A stretch of DNA of 64,000 bases from Neocallimastix lanati (nom. inval.) (taxonomy: Eukaryota > Neocallimastigomycota > Neocallimastigomycetes > Neocallimastigales > Neocallimastigaceae): the NCBI GenBank assembly GCA_016946835.1, contig JACVTC010000135.1, forward strand, positions 229,501-293,500, written 5' to 3'. This document shows, piece by piece, positions 35,690 to 48,683 of this stretch; position 1 is the stretch's first letter; every line of letters starts with the position of its first letter. The notes under the pieces are model-generated. The model did no database searches and was not told where the DNA came from. It saw only the letters and a program-made list of their open reading frames with translations. The translations under genes and the position numbers were made by a program.

Positions 35690-38230
35690 GCTCTTCTTTT
35701 TTCTTCTGTTTCTAATGGTTCTGATAATTCTGGATTCCTTTTTGTATATGGCTTAAGCTGAGAGATATGAAATACCCAATGGAGATGGAAGTTTTCCGGT
35801 AACTCCAAACGGTAGTTCATTCTTTGCCCTTTCTCAATGATTTTAAATGGACTGAGATACTGAGAAGCTAATTTTTTCGAGGGCTCATTTGTAAAGTACT
35901 ATCTTCTTAACCATACTAAATCATTAACATTGAAATTTGGGCCTTCAGCTTTTCTAACATCCGCATATTTTTTGTAGTCTTCTTTTGCATTTATAAAATG
36001 TTTCTTGAGATATTCGAAATGTGAAGACCAATCCCTAGTTAAACATGAAGAATTATCATTTAAAAGAATAGGAGGTGAATCTATAGAATAATTGGGATGG
36101 AAGCCGTAGTTTGCATAAAAAGGCGACATACCAATGGAACTATGTAGAGGATTATTATAAACAATCTCACATAAAGGTAGATAATAACACCAGTCACTTT
36201 GAGCAGAAGAACAATAACAACGAAGATATTGTTCAATAACAGCATTTACACGCTCTACTTGACCATTATATTGCTGGTGGTTAGCAGTAGCTAATCTGGG
36301 CTTTATCTAAAGGGTACAACACAAGGAGGTCCAAAATTCCGAAGAAAACTGTGAGCCATGATCCGAAATAATGGTTTTAGGAAATCCATGAAATTTGAAC
36401 ACATTGAGAAGAAGGAGCTTTGCAGTTTGATCAGCAGAAGGAACATAAGAACAAGAGACTAAATGGACCATTTTATTTGAGTGGTCCGATACTACCATGA
36501 TACAAGTACAATTTCTTGAAGTAGGGAGGTAGACAATATAATCGACACCTATAACTTCCCAGGGTTTTGTAGGAATGGGGAGTAGCTCTAACTTGCCGTA
36601 CGGTTTATGTCTTCTTATCTTGTTTCTTCCACATACTTCGCATGAATGAACTTAATTAATAACGTCCTTTTTTATATTAAACCACCATTAGTACCTTCTA
36701 AGTTTTTCGAGGGTCCTATCTACCCCCTGATGGGCACTAATTGGAGTATTATGAAAGGATTTTAATATCTTTAATGAAACTGAAGATGGAGTTTTTAACT
36801 TTACCAGATTTTCCTTTGATCTTTCTTATCGTATCTTGACAAAATTTATCAGACAACTGGGACTCTTTTAAGTTGTTGATATTTCTGTCGATTATACAGC
36901 AAAATACATCCCCATTGATGACAGATGAACCCTCTAAATAGTTACTCTTCTTATAGTCCGGTCTTCTTGACAAGGAATCCTGTTTACCACAACTAACTCC
37001 CGGTCTATAAGCAATTCTAAAGTCAAATTTTGATAAGAAGAGCCTCCAACGAATTTGTTTCTGATTAAGATGTTGAGGTTTCTTCATATAAAGTAGGTTT
37101 CTATGGTCTGTAAGAATTTGAACTGGATATTTGGCACCTTCAAGATGATGCCTCCATAGGTCAGATGCTGTAATAATGGCTAGAAGTTCTTTATCGTAAG
37201 TTATATAATTAACTTCAACCTTATTCATAGAGTGAGTGTAAAATGCTACAGGATGTAATAAATTATCCTTAGGGCTAACTTGTGAAAGAATGCAGCCCAC
37301 AGCAAAATCACTGGAATCTGTTTCTACAATAAATTCTTTCTCTGGATCGAGAAAGATAAGTACTTCATTGTTAAGGAAAGCATTTTTAAGTTTATTAAAT
37401 GAATTATTTGCTACTTCGTTCCATAAGTAATCAGCATTCTTTTTTAAAAGTTTCCTTAAAAGTTCAATGATTTCAGCAAAGTTCTTTATAAACTTTCTGT
37501 AGTAATTCCCTAAACCTAGAAAATTTTGGAGTTCTTTGATGTTTTTGAGTATGGACCATTCCAAAACAAATTTTAATTTATCCTTATCCATAGTGAGTCC
37601 ATGTGAAACCTAAGAATGTCATTTCAAATACGTGAAATTCACATTTTTCTAATTTCACGAATAAGTCATTTTTTATTAGTAGAATAATTATATCATCCAA
37701 ATATGCCTGAACAAAGGATCCAGTAATTTCTGACAATGTATTTTGTATGAATCTTTGAAAAACTGAAGGAATATTACGTAAGTCGAAAGGCATTACAAGA
37801 TACTCGAAATGACATATTGGAGTAGGAAGGCTGTAAGATACTCATGTCCTTCCTTTATTCTGACAAAATTATGAGCAGCTTCTTCTTTTTTAAAGACTTT
37901 TACTAGAACTGGAGAGTATTTTTGAATAATTTCTTTAGAACTAAATTTTTTATTATTGAAAACTTAACCTTTGTTTCTAAGTTTTATTGGATTTAAAATT
38001 GATATAGGGATTATGAATAGAAAGCCAATCCCTTCCTAAAATACCACTTATAATTTACAACAAATGGATTTTCCATAATTCTATTTTTTTATACTTTTTA
38101 CCTACAGGGCAGATATGCACTACTTCTTTACATAAAACTTAATAAACAAAAGATATTCATTTGTATGATGAAGTGGTAAAGTGGTATTCTTCCTAAATGT
38201 CATGGATATTCTATAATTATTCCATAGTTA
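35690..38230 (-). pseudogene. Gypsy element 2 pol, decayed
   Basis: Minus-strand relative of gypsy element 1. Protease end: GILGRDWLSIHNPYINF, about 38030. RT: FVRIKEGHEYLTAF, then RFIQNTLSEITGSFVQAYLD; the sequence jumps from DDIII to LLIKNDLF, so about 25 residues after the YLDD box are missing. RT thumb and RNase H are in one frame (37591-36749), with VETDSSDFAVGCILSQ and YDKELLAI. The integrase core is at 36498-36307 (VVSDHSNKMVHLV, SDHGSQFSSEFW), and the C-terminus is at 36129-35720. Here the Trp codons lost in element 1 are intact. The RT N-terminus is also partly deleted. Confidence 0.85.
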
Positions 38231-38264
38231 GATTACATTATTTAAAAGGTAACTATTATCATAT

Positions 38265-38507
38265 CTATCTAATGCAAACGAATCTTTTATTAATGGCTTC
38301 ACTTCTAAGATAGCATTCAGATAAATCATCAGTAAAAAATCTTTCATCACAGTTCTTACAAATAAATGTATTACTACAATCATCATCACCCATAAATAGA
38401 TAAACTTTAATCATTGCGCCATCTAATTCAAAGTAGAGCCCACGATCTATTGCGCCTAAAACATTTTTAACTAACGTAATCGTAATAATAGTCAAAAAAA
38501 ATATCAT
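38265..38507 (-). pseudogene. Secreted Cys-containing protein, truncated
   Basis: An 80-residue frame starts with a good signal peptide (MIFFLTIITITLVKNVLGA). It is followed by an acidic, Cys-containing segment (MGDDDCSNTFICKNCDERFF, then LSECYLRSE). It stops about 35 bases before the gypsy element 2 protease remnant begins, so the rest of the gene was probably lost when the element inserted. The protein is not recognised. It would enter the secretory pathway. Confidence 0.45.
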
Positions 38508-38639
38508 TTTTAATTTTCTATCGATTGTAATTTACAAACTTGTAGAATAATATGGAATATTATTTATTGTTATTTAGAATAACGTTCTATTTTTTTAATA
38601 GAAATCAGAAAAATTATTTTATATTTAATTATATACTTG

Positions 38640-39190
38640 AATGTTATTATATTTAAAAATTAAAACATGATTCATTATTATAATTACTATAACACATACA
38701 TGTTGCAATAACTGCAACCAAAATCAATGTACCAAGCATAATCAGAAATTTTAAACCGTGAGCGAATGGATTTTCTCCCTATGGAGAATCAGGTATATAA
38801 CATACTTGTTACATTCACCATATAAACATTCATCATTATTTGTACTTGGGTCCCTAATAAATTTGCCACAACGATCATATATACAACGCTTGATATCAGC
38901 ATTTTCATTGATTACACATATATTATTTATGCTTTTATTTGTAAAACATTGAGTATTCTTAGTACATTTAGTTGAAACTTCACGACATATTTTAGGATTT
39001 TAATATGTTACACACGGATATGCGATATATCTAATAACATTAGTTTTCGAAGGTGTACACTTTTTGCAGTCCATATTATTATTGTATGATTGTGAAATGT
39101 TAGTATTAATATTTTTGCTATTTAATTCAATAACTTTTATTGCTGTTCTATTTACTTCTCAATAGTTACTTAAAATTCAAATATATATTT
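38640..39190 (-). pseudogene. Cys-rich membrane protein, decayed
   Basis: The minus strand reads a Cys-rich ectodomain (CKKCTPSKTNVIRYIAYPC, then STKCTKNTQCFTNKS, NNICVINENADIKRC, CGKF, NNDECLYGEC). A frame change leads into a membrane helix (LKFLIMLGTLILVAVIATCM) and a short tail. Cys spacing and the phrase NNxCVxNENAxI match the intact gene at 49915-50661. One TAA and at least one frameshift break it. Confidence 0.6.
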
Positions 39191-42100
39191 ATTGCTATTA
39201 TTTAGTAATTTCTATAATATAATACAATAAATTAGTATTATTTCTATATATATACCTTTAGACAGATATTTCATAATGTTTACTTAATGGTAAATACGTT
39301 TATGTTATAAATAATTACAATAAGTATTCTTTCTCATAAAATTCAATTATAGCTTTAAATAAAAATTGGAAATAATATCTACATCGCAGTTACTAAAATA
39401 CTCCAATTATATAATTTCTATTATAAATAATAGTAAAACATAATTTAAGTATTAATATATATCAAACCTTTAATTTTTACCGCATTATACAATAACTTAA
39501 GTTTATCAATTAATTAAGTTTTATTTTATTTTATTTTAATTATTTTATTTTATTATATTTTTATTATATTTTTAAAAGTTATAATTATTATAAATATTTC
39601 ATTATTTATATAATACTTTTTATAATATTAAACCAAATAATTAATTTTTATTATTTTATTATAGTTTATAATTAAAGAGCGTGATATAAAGAATACTTTT
39701 TCTTTATATTTATTCTTTGCAATAGAAATTATAATATGTAAAATTGCCATAATCAAATAAATTTATATAAAAGTAGTTTAATAATATTAAAATATAAATT
39801 TATAAAATTTATAAAATTTAGTTTATATAATGAAATAAATTAAAATAATAAGTAAATGAATAAATAAATTATATAAATAAATTATATAAAATAAATAAAT
39901 ATAACCGAAACCTTAATACTTCATCATTAATTATATGATTAATTATATGATTAATTTTGTTCAATTTAAAAATTTAATATTCCACATAATTAAATTACCA
40001 TGAAAAACAAACTTAAACTTATTTTACAATTTGGAATATATATGATATATATTATTCCATTTATTAGAATTAAATTTAATAAATAATAAATAATTTAAAT
40101 AATTTAACTATATATTAAATTTTATTAAAGTTTAAATTTTAATTATTATTTAATTTTAATTTAGTATTAATTTTCCGCTGTTTTAAAATTTATATTAAAT
40201 TACTTTTTCTGTTGGTAATTTTAAAATTCTTCAATAATTATTATATATATTAGATATCAATATATAAAACTATATATACAATATAAGCAATCTATATATA
40301 CAAATACATTAATTAATATATGCATTAGTTTGAAAATACAAAAGAAAACAAATAATAAATTTATTCAGAAAATATAAATCACAAAAAATTTGTGCTATTA
40401 GAAAAATTATATAAGTAAATTTTTATTTATCATATCTATATATATTAATAATTTATATATTAGAAATGTTATTTTTACTATTACTATTGATATAAATAAT
40501 AATATAAAATCCAATTAATAGTAAATGAAATCACAAACTTATAATAAAATAAAACTATATAAACAACGTGATATATAACTTTCATTAGGAGATATGTTTA
40601 TTTGATGATTAATTTTTATAAAAATAAATTGTATATTTAAATTTACAATTATTTAAATCTATAAAATTTTGAAATATAATTTATAATAATTTACCAGATA
40701 TTGCATTAAATGTAATTATACATAAAATTAAAATATAAATATTTTATTATAAATAATTTAAGAGAAATGAATTTAAATTATTTATATATTCATGTTGAAT
40801 TTAAAATTATATATAGTAAACATATAACATTAATATTATATTTTATTAAATTTTAATAAAATTAATATATAATTTGTTCTTAATTATGAATTGTAATATT
40901 TTAAAATATTTAGACTATTTAAAACATTCAAATTATTTTAGATTAGAAAATTTAATAACCATCAACAACTTATTATATAAGTTTTAAGAAGAATTAAAAT
41001 GGTGATATGAATTTCCTCAATACACTACCACCAAACTAAAGTTGAAATTTTCAAAAATTTATAATTAAATTATTCATTAAAAATTAAATCTCGACTTTCA
41101 ATATTATTTATTATTAATTGTGGATTTTTTTTTTTTTTTAATTTAATTATTAATAGATTTTATTTTGAATATTAACTTTATTTATATTTAAAATGTTATT
41201 ATGTTCAAATTTGGACAATTTTTCTTTTTTTTTAATTTTGTGTAATAAATAAATTAATAAATAAATAAAATTAAAGTTTGTGATATATTAAAAATTAATT
41301 TGTGAATTTAATTTTAAATAATTTTAAATTTCTAAAAATCTTATTTTTAATTACTTCATTTGGTTATATTTTAAGTGTGATACATCGTAATGTTAATAAA
41401 GTAGTTGTACGTACCAATCTATACATAAATCAAAGAATTAATTTAATGTATTACAACATTTTATTATGAATTATTATTATATAGAATAAATAACATTATA
41501 TAAAGCTTTCTCAAAAAATCTTATTACAACTTATTTAAGTAGACTATAATAAAGTATTTTTTAATAATTAAAATGATTTCCTCTTTTTAATTACTATAAT
41601 TTTTTTTATGACGTTATTATTGCTTAAATATTAAATATATTTAAAATAACTATATATTTAACTTTTTAATAAATATCTTTTTAGTTATATAATTTCGTTA
41701 TTTTAAAAAATTCTATTTTATATGATATAAGTAAAATTTATACTAAGTAATAAAGTTATGTTTTATTAAAAAAGATGATAATTCTTTTTATTAATTTCTT
41801 TTTTTTTTTGTAGAATTAACACATATTGATATAATTATCTATTCCTCTCTTTCAAGAAGAAATATTTAGGAAGATCTATAAAGCTCTTAGTATTAAATTA
41901 TCGAAAAAAGTAAAATAGAAATGAAAATTCGAATTATCATAAAGTATAAATGCCTTCAATATTCTTGATTAATTTTAAACAGGTGTGTTCCAGTATTAAA
42001 ATTGGAAACTGAAAAAATTTCTATAAAGAACCATTAAAATACTTTCAAGTTGGTAATGAAGTGCCTTAATTAAATATATAAAGTAAAGATTATGAAATAA

Positions 42101-42765
42101 AATGTATATAAATATATCTGTATATTAATACATATATTTAAATAATTTTAATATACAATCTATATATATAGAAAATAGCAAATATTAAAATTTATATTAA
42201 ATAACAATTTACTAAATATATAATGGTTTAAATATAGTTTTAAAAGTTGATATAATAATTATTTTACAATATATATTACAATAGTAAAGTAAGATAAAAT
42301 TTAATTATAAAACAAATGTAAATAATTATTTAAATGATATAATATTTATAACATTAATAAATTAAGGTATATTTACAAATTAATTATATAAATTACTTAA
42401 TATAAACTTTAAAGTAATTCCTTATTTCTTATATTCATTTTGATTGCATATATTTAATAATATTAAATATCTTTATAGATATCATTATTTATTATATATA
42501 TAAACGTGATTTTATAATATATTACAGCTTTTAAAAACATTTTTATAAAATATTTTGTTTAATAGTCTGCTACAATTAAACAAAATATGAATAAATATTC
42601 TTGAATTATTATTATTAATAATTTCATTTACAAATAATATAAAATAGAATAAAAAAGACATTAGTTTGCTGCAAGTCTGATGATTCTGCTAATTTTATAG
42701 AAATAATAATATTTATTTAATTATTATATCCTTTAAGGAACACATACAACAACAACAACAACAAC

Positions 42766-42797
<32 letters not shown>

Positions 42798-43159
42798 ATT
42801 TTCTTTATAAAAATTTTAAATAAATATTTTCTTTATTTTATTTCATAATTCAAGGTAATAAGTTCGATCTATTGAACTAACAATACTATCTATTAATGTG
42901 GTTAAAATAAATGCAAATAATAATTTAATTTTAATAATATTTATTTATTTCTTTTTTTTTTTTAATATTAATTTATTATATTAATAATATATATAGATAT
43001 ATTTTTATTTTTTGTTTTAATTATTTTTATTATTTTTATTATTTTTTTATTTTTTTATTTTATTAATTTTTTTAATTCTTAAAATACATATTTAAATAAA
43101 TTAATATTTAATAGTAAAAATTTCAATTACACTAATAATTTAATAATTAATAAATTTAT
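39191..43159. other. Long AT-rich spacer
   Basis: No gene is recognised. A patch at about 41840-41960 reads SSLSREEIFRKIYKALSIKL in one plus-strand frame and may be a decayed coding piece. An AAC repeat leading into about 33 A lies at 42747-42793. Confidence 0.4.
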
Positions 43160-43337
43160 TATTCAATTTTATTGTCTTTTTATAAGCTATTAAAAGTTAT
43201 TTACCTTAATTTTTATTGGTTGTTATTAGTCAGTAGTTAAAAACTAACTATCCTATATAAATTTTTGGCAAACTTATATTCTCCTATATAAGATTCAGCT
43301 TTATTATTTTTTTTCTAAAAAAAAAAAAAAAAAAAAT
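43160..43337 (+). mobile_element. SINE-like retroposon, copy 1
   Basis: About 150 bp (ataagctattaaaagttatt, attggttgttatt, then tggcaaacttatattctcc and agattcagcttta) ending in a run of about 20 A. The same sequence occurs inverted at 55430-55680, also ending in an A/CAAA-rich tail. A dispersed sequence with a common 3' end and a simple A-rich tail is what a SINE or a truncated LINE 3' end looks like. No coding capacity is visible. Confidence 0.45.
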
Positions 43338-44094
43338 TAAAGTAGACCTTAGCGATATACGAAAATAATGAAATTAATGTGATTAAATTATGTTTTTTTT
43401 TTTTTTCTTTACCTTTTTTTGCATGACAACTAAAAGAGTAAAATCTTATATTAATTAGTATTAATCATATTCAGATATGGTATTTATTTAATTTAATATT
43501 AAAAAACATAAAAATCAAATAAATTTACTATAATAAATTAGATTTATATATCAGCCTTTATTATTTATAATTATAAATTATAAATATATAATTATAATAT
43601 TATTATAATATTTTGTATATTTTGTTTTGTATGAATATTTAATAAGATAATAAACTGATATTAACACTAAAGTAAATATAAAATAAATTTATAAAAATAA
43701 TTATAATATAAGCAAAAATATTAATTAAAATGGTCAAAAAATATAAACAAATTTATGATGTTTATTAATTCTTTTTATTAATTTCAATACTATAATAATT
43801 GCTTTTCTTTTCGGGAGCTATATTTAATATATTTTAGTATTATCTTTAATTTTCTTATTGAATAAAAGACCTATAATTAAAGGAAAAGATATTTCTATTA
43901 AATTAAAATTATCTTTTTTTTTTTTTTTTTTTTTTGACTGGCATATAATTTTTTTTTTTTAATTGTTGACAAATAAGAGAGTAGTATTATATCATTACAT
44001 TTTTTTTCCAATGCATATAAAAAATATTTTTTTTTTATATTCAAGCTCGTATTTTTTTTTTCTAGGAATTTGGCTATATACTAAGTATAATAAA
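43338..44094. other. AT-rich spacer
   Basis: Very AT-rich, with several runs of T (near 43395, 43915 and 44030). No gene is seen. Confidence 0.5.
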
Positions 44095-44620
44095 AGCTTT
44101 GGTAGCTTCAAATAACCATTGAAAGAATTTCTAGAGCTGTGTAATTTTCCTGATAATTTTGAATCAACAAATGGATAGGAGTCTCAACATATGCCTGAAT
44201 TTTCGGGCATCACTAGGTTGGATTTGCATTCTTTAGGAAAGGTTTATTAATGTTTTGAGTAGAAATTAGAATAGGATGATTCATTTTATTTACGAATCAA
44301 TGAACAATGCGATCAATTAACGAATTATCTAATGTTTTGAAATAGTCAATTTATAATTGATATTAATAATAAATAATAGAATTTACATACACTGTTTAAA
44401 GATCCTTATTCATAGATATTTTTTTTTATTGTATCCAGTATTAGAAATTTGACGAAGAAATGGTTTCATTTTTTTTAATTGGAACAATTAAAATAGTATC
44501 TTCAGTAAGTAAATCTTAAAAACCTTTATTTCTTTTTCATTACGGATTCAATGTTTTATCACAGTTATCTAAAATATTATCAATAAATTAAATAAAATTA
44601 AAAAAAAAAAGGACGAGCTT
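44095..44620 (-). mobile_element. LINE reverse-transcriptase fragment, copy 3
   Basis: Reverse-complement relative of copies 1 and 2. The minus strand reads NILDNCDKTLNP, the catalytic-box region DLLTEDTILIVPIKKNE, then the degraded RT tail, and ends with the attatttgaagct-type 3' stretch shared with copy 2. Many stops. Confidence 0.65.
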
Positions 44621-45024
44621 TAATTTATTATTAAATTTTCTTCTTCGACAGATTTCTCTTATAGAAATATAGAAAATTAAAGAATATAACATATTTCAAG
44701 ATTACAAAATCCAAATTGTTCAAAAATAATAATTTTTTTTTGAAATTTATTTTTTGAAATATTATCATTCCTTTGAAATAATTATTAATTGTATATATAA
44801 ATATAAATAATAGATTTAAAAAAAATAAAAATGAATAATAGAATAATACAACGAACTAAAATATTAATAATTAAAATAAATAAATATATATGTATAGTAC
44901 GGATAAAATTAAGTATTAAATGTATTGAAAATAAATAAATATAAATTATTAAATCAATAATACTTTAATGAAATATCTAAAAAAAGTATAATTTTAACAC
45001 ATAAAGTTACAGATTAAACATATA

Positions 45025-45352
45025 ATTTTAATTATTAAATATTTGAATTAACAGAAACTTTTTCTATAAAAATATATTTTTTAAAATATGTTATTATAAA
45101 TATTAAAAAAAAATTAAAAAAATTAATATTGACAATAAAAATAAAAATAAAATAAAATAAAATAAAATAAAATAAAATAAATAGTTTAGTAATATTAAAG
45201 GATAAATTAATAATAAAAATAAAATAAAATAAATAGTAGAAATATAAATGTAATGTACAGATTGAATAAAATAAAATAAAATAAATATTGAATGTAATAA
45301 TATGAAAGTACAAATATATAAAATAAAATTAAAATAAATAATGAAGTAATAT

Positions 45353-45383
<31 letters not shown>

Positions 45384-45700
45384 TAAAAATAAAAATAAAA
45401 ATAAAAATAAAAATAAAAATAAAAATAAAAATAAAAATAAAAATAAAAAGTTTTATAATAAAAAAAAAATAAAAATAAAAATAAAAATAAAAAAAAAAAT
45501 AAAAATAAAAATAAAAATAAAAATAAAAATAAAAATAAAAATAAAAATAAAAATAAAAATAAAAATAAAAATAAAAATAAAAATAAAAATAAAAATAAAA
45601 ATAAAAATAAAAATAAAAATAAAAATAAAAATAAAAATAAAAATAAAAATAAAAATAAAAATAAAAATAAAAATAAAAATAAAAATAAATTTAATATTCA
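45025..45700. repeat. AAAAAT microsatellite with shared flank
   Basis: An almost pure aaaaat hexamer array (about 45356-45450 and 45465-45687) is preceded by AAAAT-type repeats. The flank attaaatatttgaattaaca (about 45036) recurs at 55672 next to the second hexamer array (55743-56040). The two arrays therefore sit in copies of one longer repeat. A motif gtagaaatataaat/gtacagattgaataaaat here recurs inverted at 48838-48945. Confidence 0.8.
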
Positions 45701-45784
45701 ATTAATTATTATTATAATGAAATAATTTAAAAAGTTTTTTTTTCTTATGAATATTTATCTTTTAAAAAAAAAAAAAAAAATTTT

Positions 45785-45925
45785 TTTTTCTTTATTATTA
45801 TATATATTAATATATTAATAAATTAATATATTTTAATTTTTAATATGTTATTTTACAGTTTCATAAAATTTTAAATGTCATAAAATTTCAAAAAATTTCA
45901 TAAAATTTCAAAATTTTTCATGTAA
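45785..45925 (+). repeat. Dispersed repeat, copy 1
   Basis: The stretch ttattattatatatattaat ... aatatgttattttacagttt ... cataaaatttca recurs at 52850-52965. Unknown nature. Confidence 0.5.
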
Positions 45926-46389
45926 ATTTAACTTTATTATTAATTTATATATAAATATATATATAAATTTTTTTTTATTTTTTTTTTTTGTTTTATTTAA
46001 TATTTATCATTGATGTGTCTTTTTGAATTTATTGACTTTTAGAATATAACAAAAAATAATAAATAAAAACATTTAATAGTATTCAAAAAAGTTTATTTCG
46101 TGTAATATAAATTATGCAACGCTTTCATTAATTTTTAATTTATTTCATTTATTGAAGTGGATTTGTTTTACATTAGTAAGTCTTTGTACAAAATAATTTT
46201 ATTTAAAATATTAAAAAAAATATACTATCAAATATTAATTGTTTTAGTAAAGTTTAACTATTTGGTGTTTATAAACCTTTAAATGTATTATTTTTTTTCT
46301 TTTTTTAAATAACTTAATTTAAAATAATAAGCTAATATGTTAAAATGATTTTCTTTAATACTATATTTTATGTTGAAAAAAATCTAGAT

Positions 46390-46960
46390 TATTAATTTAA
46401 TGGAAATAGAAAACTTATCTTAAGTTTGAACTATATAATAATAATGATTTGGGAAACTATGGTTACTTAATATTGGAAAAACAAGAATTATTGGATAATA
46501 ACAACTCATATACATTGGAATCACAGTTAACCTTTTAAATATTGTAAGCTAATTTTGGAATAATTATGAAATATCCATGACATTTAGGAAGAATACCAAT
46601 TCATAATACAAACGTACATTGGTTGTTTATAATTTTTTATATGAAGAAGTAACACATTTCCGTCTTGTATGTAAAAAAAAAAAAAAAAAAAATAAATTGA
46701 TTAATGCAAAATCCATTTGCTGTAAAATATGGATAATTCCTGCTTCGTTTACACTTTTTAAGAAAAGTATAATAAATAATTCAGATATTAAAAAGAAAAC
46801 ATAACAAGAAGACAGAAAAAGAAAACGTATTCAGAAATATAGTTAAACATTTATGAAATGTACAAGAAGAATTACTCATCACATTTTACGGATGATCCAT
46901 CAATTCAAAAGAAAATAAAAAAAGATATTTATAAATAATATCCTAGTATTACTAATTAAT
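46390..46960 (+). pseudogene. Gypsy protease-region remnant
   Basis: The stretch aatatccatgacatttagga (about 46569) and its surroundings nearly repeat the protease region of gypsy element 2 (minus strand, about 38190-38225). Similarity continues weakly to about 46740. Stops and a run of 20 A break it. It is probably a fragment of the same gypsy family in the opposite orientation. Confidence 0.35.
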
Positions 46961-47032
46961 ATAATTCCTTCAATGAAAGATTTTATTAATGTTGCTAAAT
47001 ATGATATGGTTACCACTTCATATATTAGATTA

Positions 47033-47065
47033 TTAGATTTGAATTATTATATAATTCAAATCTAA
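47033..47065. repeat. Perfect 15-bp inverted repeat
   Basis: TTAGATTTGAATTAT and its exact reverse complement are separated by 3 bases. It lies between the gypsy remnant and the RPB2-like fragment. It could form a hairpin or be an insertion scar. Confidence 0.7.
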
Positions 47066-47178
47066 TAAGGAAAAACTTTTATTTCAATAGATCTAGTTAG
47101 GTTTTAAGAACATTTAATTTATTTTTAAAAAATTCTAAGAATTCATAGTATTACAAATATGGAAGAAGATTTAATAAA

Positions 47179-47214
<36 letters not shown>

Positions 47215-48425
47215 TTTTTACTCTAATGTTGTATAATAACAAACTCTAACAAAGACTTTCTCTATATATTTTCCGGTTATTGTATTTATTGTGTCCATTT
47301 ATTTTTTCATAATCCGAGCGCTACTATCAGTGTATCCGTTATTAAAATTTTTCATATCATTACTCTCAATGAACGCATCAGAACACGTTCGATAACATTG
47401 ATTTTGATATCCATACACTTCCCTATAAATATTTTATTTAAATGTCCTAATGTCATACGATAAGGAAAGGCCTAAGAATATACAATAATATCAGGAATAA
47501 TTCAAAACTCTGTATGTGAAATTAATTCCTCTGGAATAATAGGTACAATTATTCCTTTCTGTGTATATCTATTTGAAAATTTATCTCTTTGTTGCGGTTT
47601 ATATAAATAACTAAATTAAACATAACAATGATAAATATCATTCTCAACAAAGGTAGTACAATAAATCCACATAAATTGGCCTTTTAAATATATTTTTTAT
47701 TCTTTTTATTTCATTTTTAATAAATATATATTTAAAGAAAAATGGTTTATTATTATACGAATATTTGGTAATCAGTGTATTTGGTTTGGGTAATTAATTT
47801 TCATAATATAAATTAATATCAATCAAGATATTGTCTTTAATGTTGTAAGAAATATATTGATATTTTATACTAGTAAATGAAGCATTTTCAATACTTGTTC
47901 CATTGAATATTACACTGTCCTCTTGATTATTTCGGAATACTGTAATAGCAACGAATGCATTTGGTCCTTTAAATCTATGGTAATGATTATTATTCATAAA
48001 CAAGATCGATTGATCTATTTCAACTGCAATATTGAACAATCATTTATACACTTTGTAAACTCTTTATTATGTTTTATTATTTAGTATTATTTTATTTTAT
48101 TTTTTTTTTCATATTTGGAATAGATATTCCTCAATTCATTATAACCACGTGTTGGATTTCTTTATCGAATATACCTTTAGAAAATTATATATTTTTATTG
48201 TGTTGTTCGTATTCCGGTCCTTGCTACTATTAATTTTCTTTTTCTTTTTTTTTTTGAATACTGTTCTTTAAAATTATCATATAAGTAGTTATTGTATAAA
48301 ATCTAAATCCTAAATTGATAATAAAACAAATAAAATTTTGACTTCACTCGATAAAATTTCTCCAATCTGTTTTATTTAGAGCTCTTAGATATTCTCACAA
48401 GGAATGCAATAATAACATGTACATT
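47215..48425 (-). pseudogene. RPB2-like RNA polymerase subunit, C-terminal half
   Basis: The clearest part (48039-47794) reads KGPNAFVAITVFRNNQEDSV, the strongly conserved G-N-x-VAI-Y-NQED block near the RNA polymerase active site. Downstream, in broken frames, come RYTQKGIIVPIIPEEL (conserved R-GQKG) and IIPDIIVYS, then AFPYRMTLGHL (conserved PDIIINPHA-P-RMTIGHL). Next are ITGKYIEKVF and VCYYTTL (conserved TG-IE-x-IF-G-YY-L). Upstream, IIAFLVRISKSSK resembles the IPF-NQSPR block. The polymerase would transcribe a viral or plasmid genome. Sequence and decay argue against the host nuclear gene. It ends at a run of 31 T (47181-47211). Confidence 0.8.
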
Positions 48426-48478
48426 GATATCAACCAACCTAATTTAATCAATCATTATTAGAACGCAATTCAAAGTAA

Positions 48479-48625
48479 CCAATTTAAACAAATCTTTGAA
48501 AAATTTAAATTTAGTTTGATGAAAAGTGTATTCAGTAAATCCATTTCCATTTCTTAATTCTTCTAAACATTTATATATTTAATTTCTGAAAATTATTAAA
48601 TTTTCATATATAAATAATTAAATTT
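48479..48625 (+). pseudogene. Capping methyltransferase tail, copy B
   Basis: The plus strand reads KQIFEKFKF, then after a one-base change YSVNPFPFLNSSKHLYI and FLKIIKFSYIN. This parallels the end of the capping enzyme at 61180-61319 (KIFEKYRF, YSIKPFSFLNPSQNLYT, YLKVIKFSHTN). Only this last part is present. It directly abuts the minus-strand RPB2-like fragment. Confidence 0.65.
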
Positions 48626-48644
48626 ATTATTAAACAATTTAAAC

Positions 48645-48683
<39 letters not shown>

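Noticed and set aside
45453-45701. Alternating Phe-Ile frame of 82 residues
   Set aside because: Pure translation of the AAAAAT repeat.
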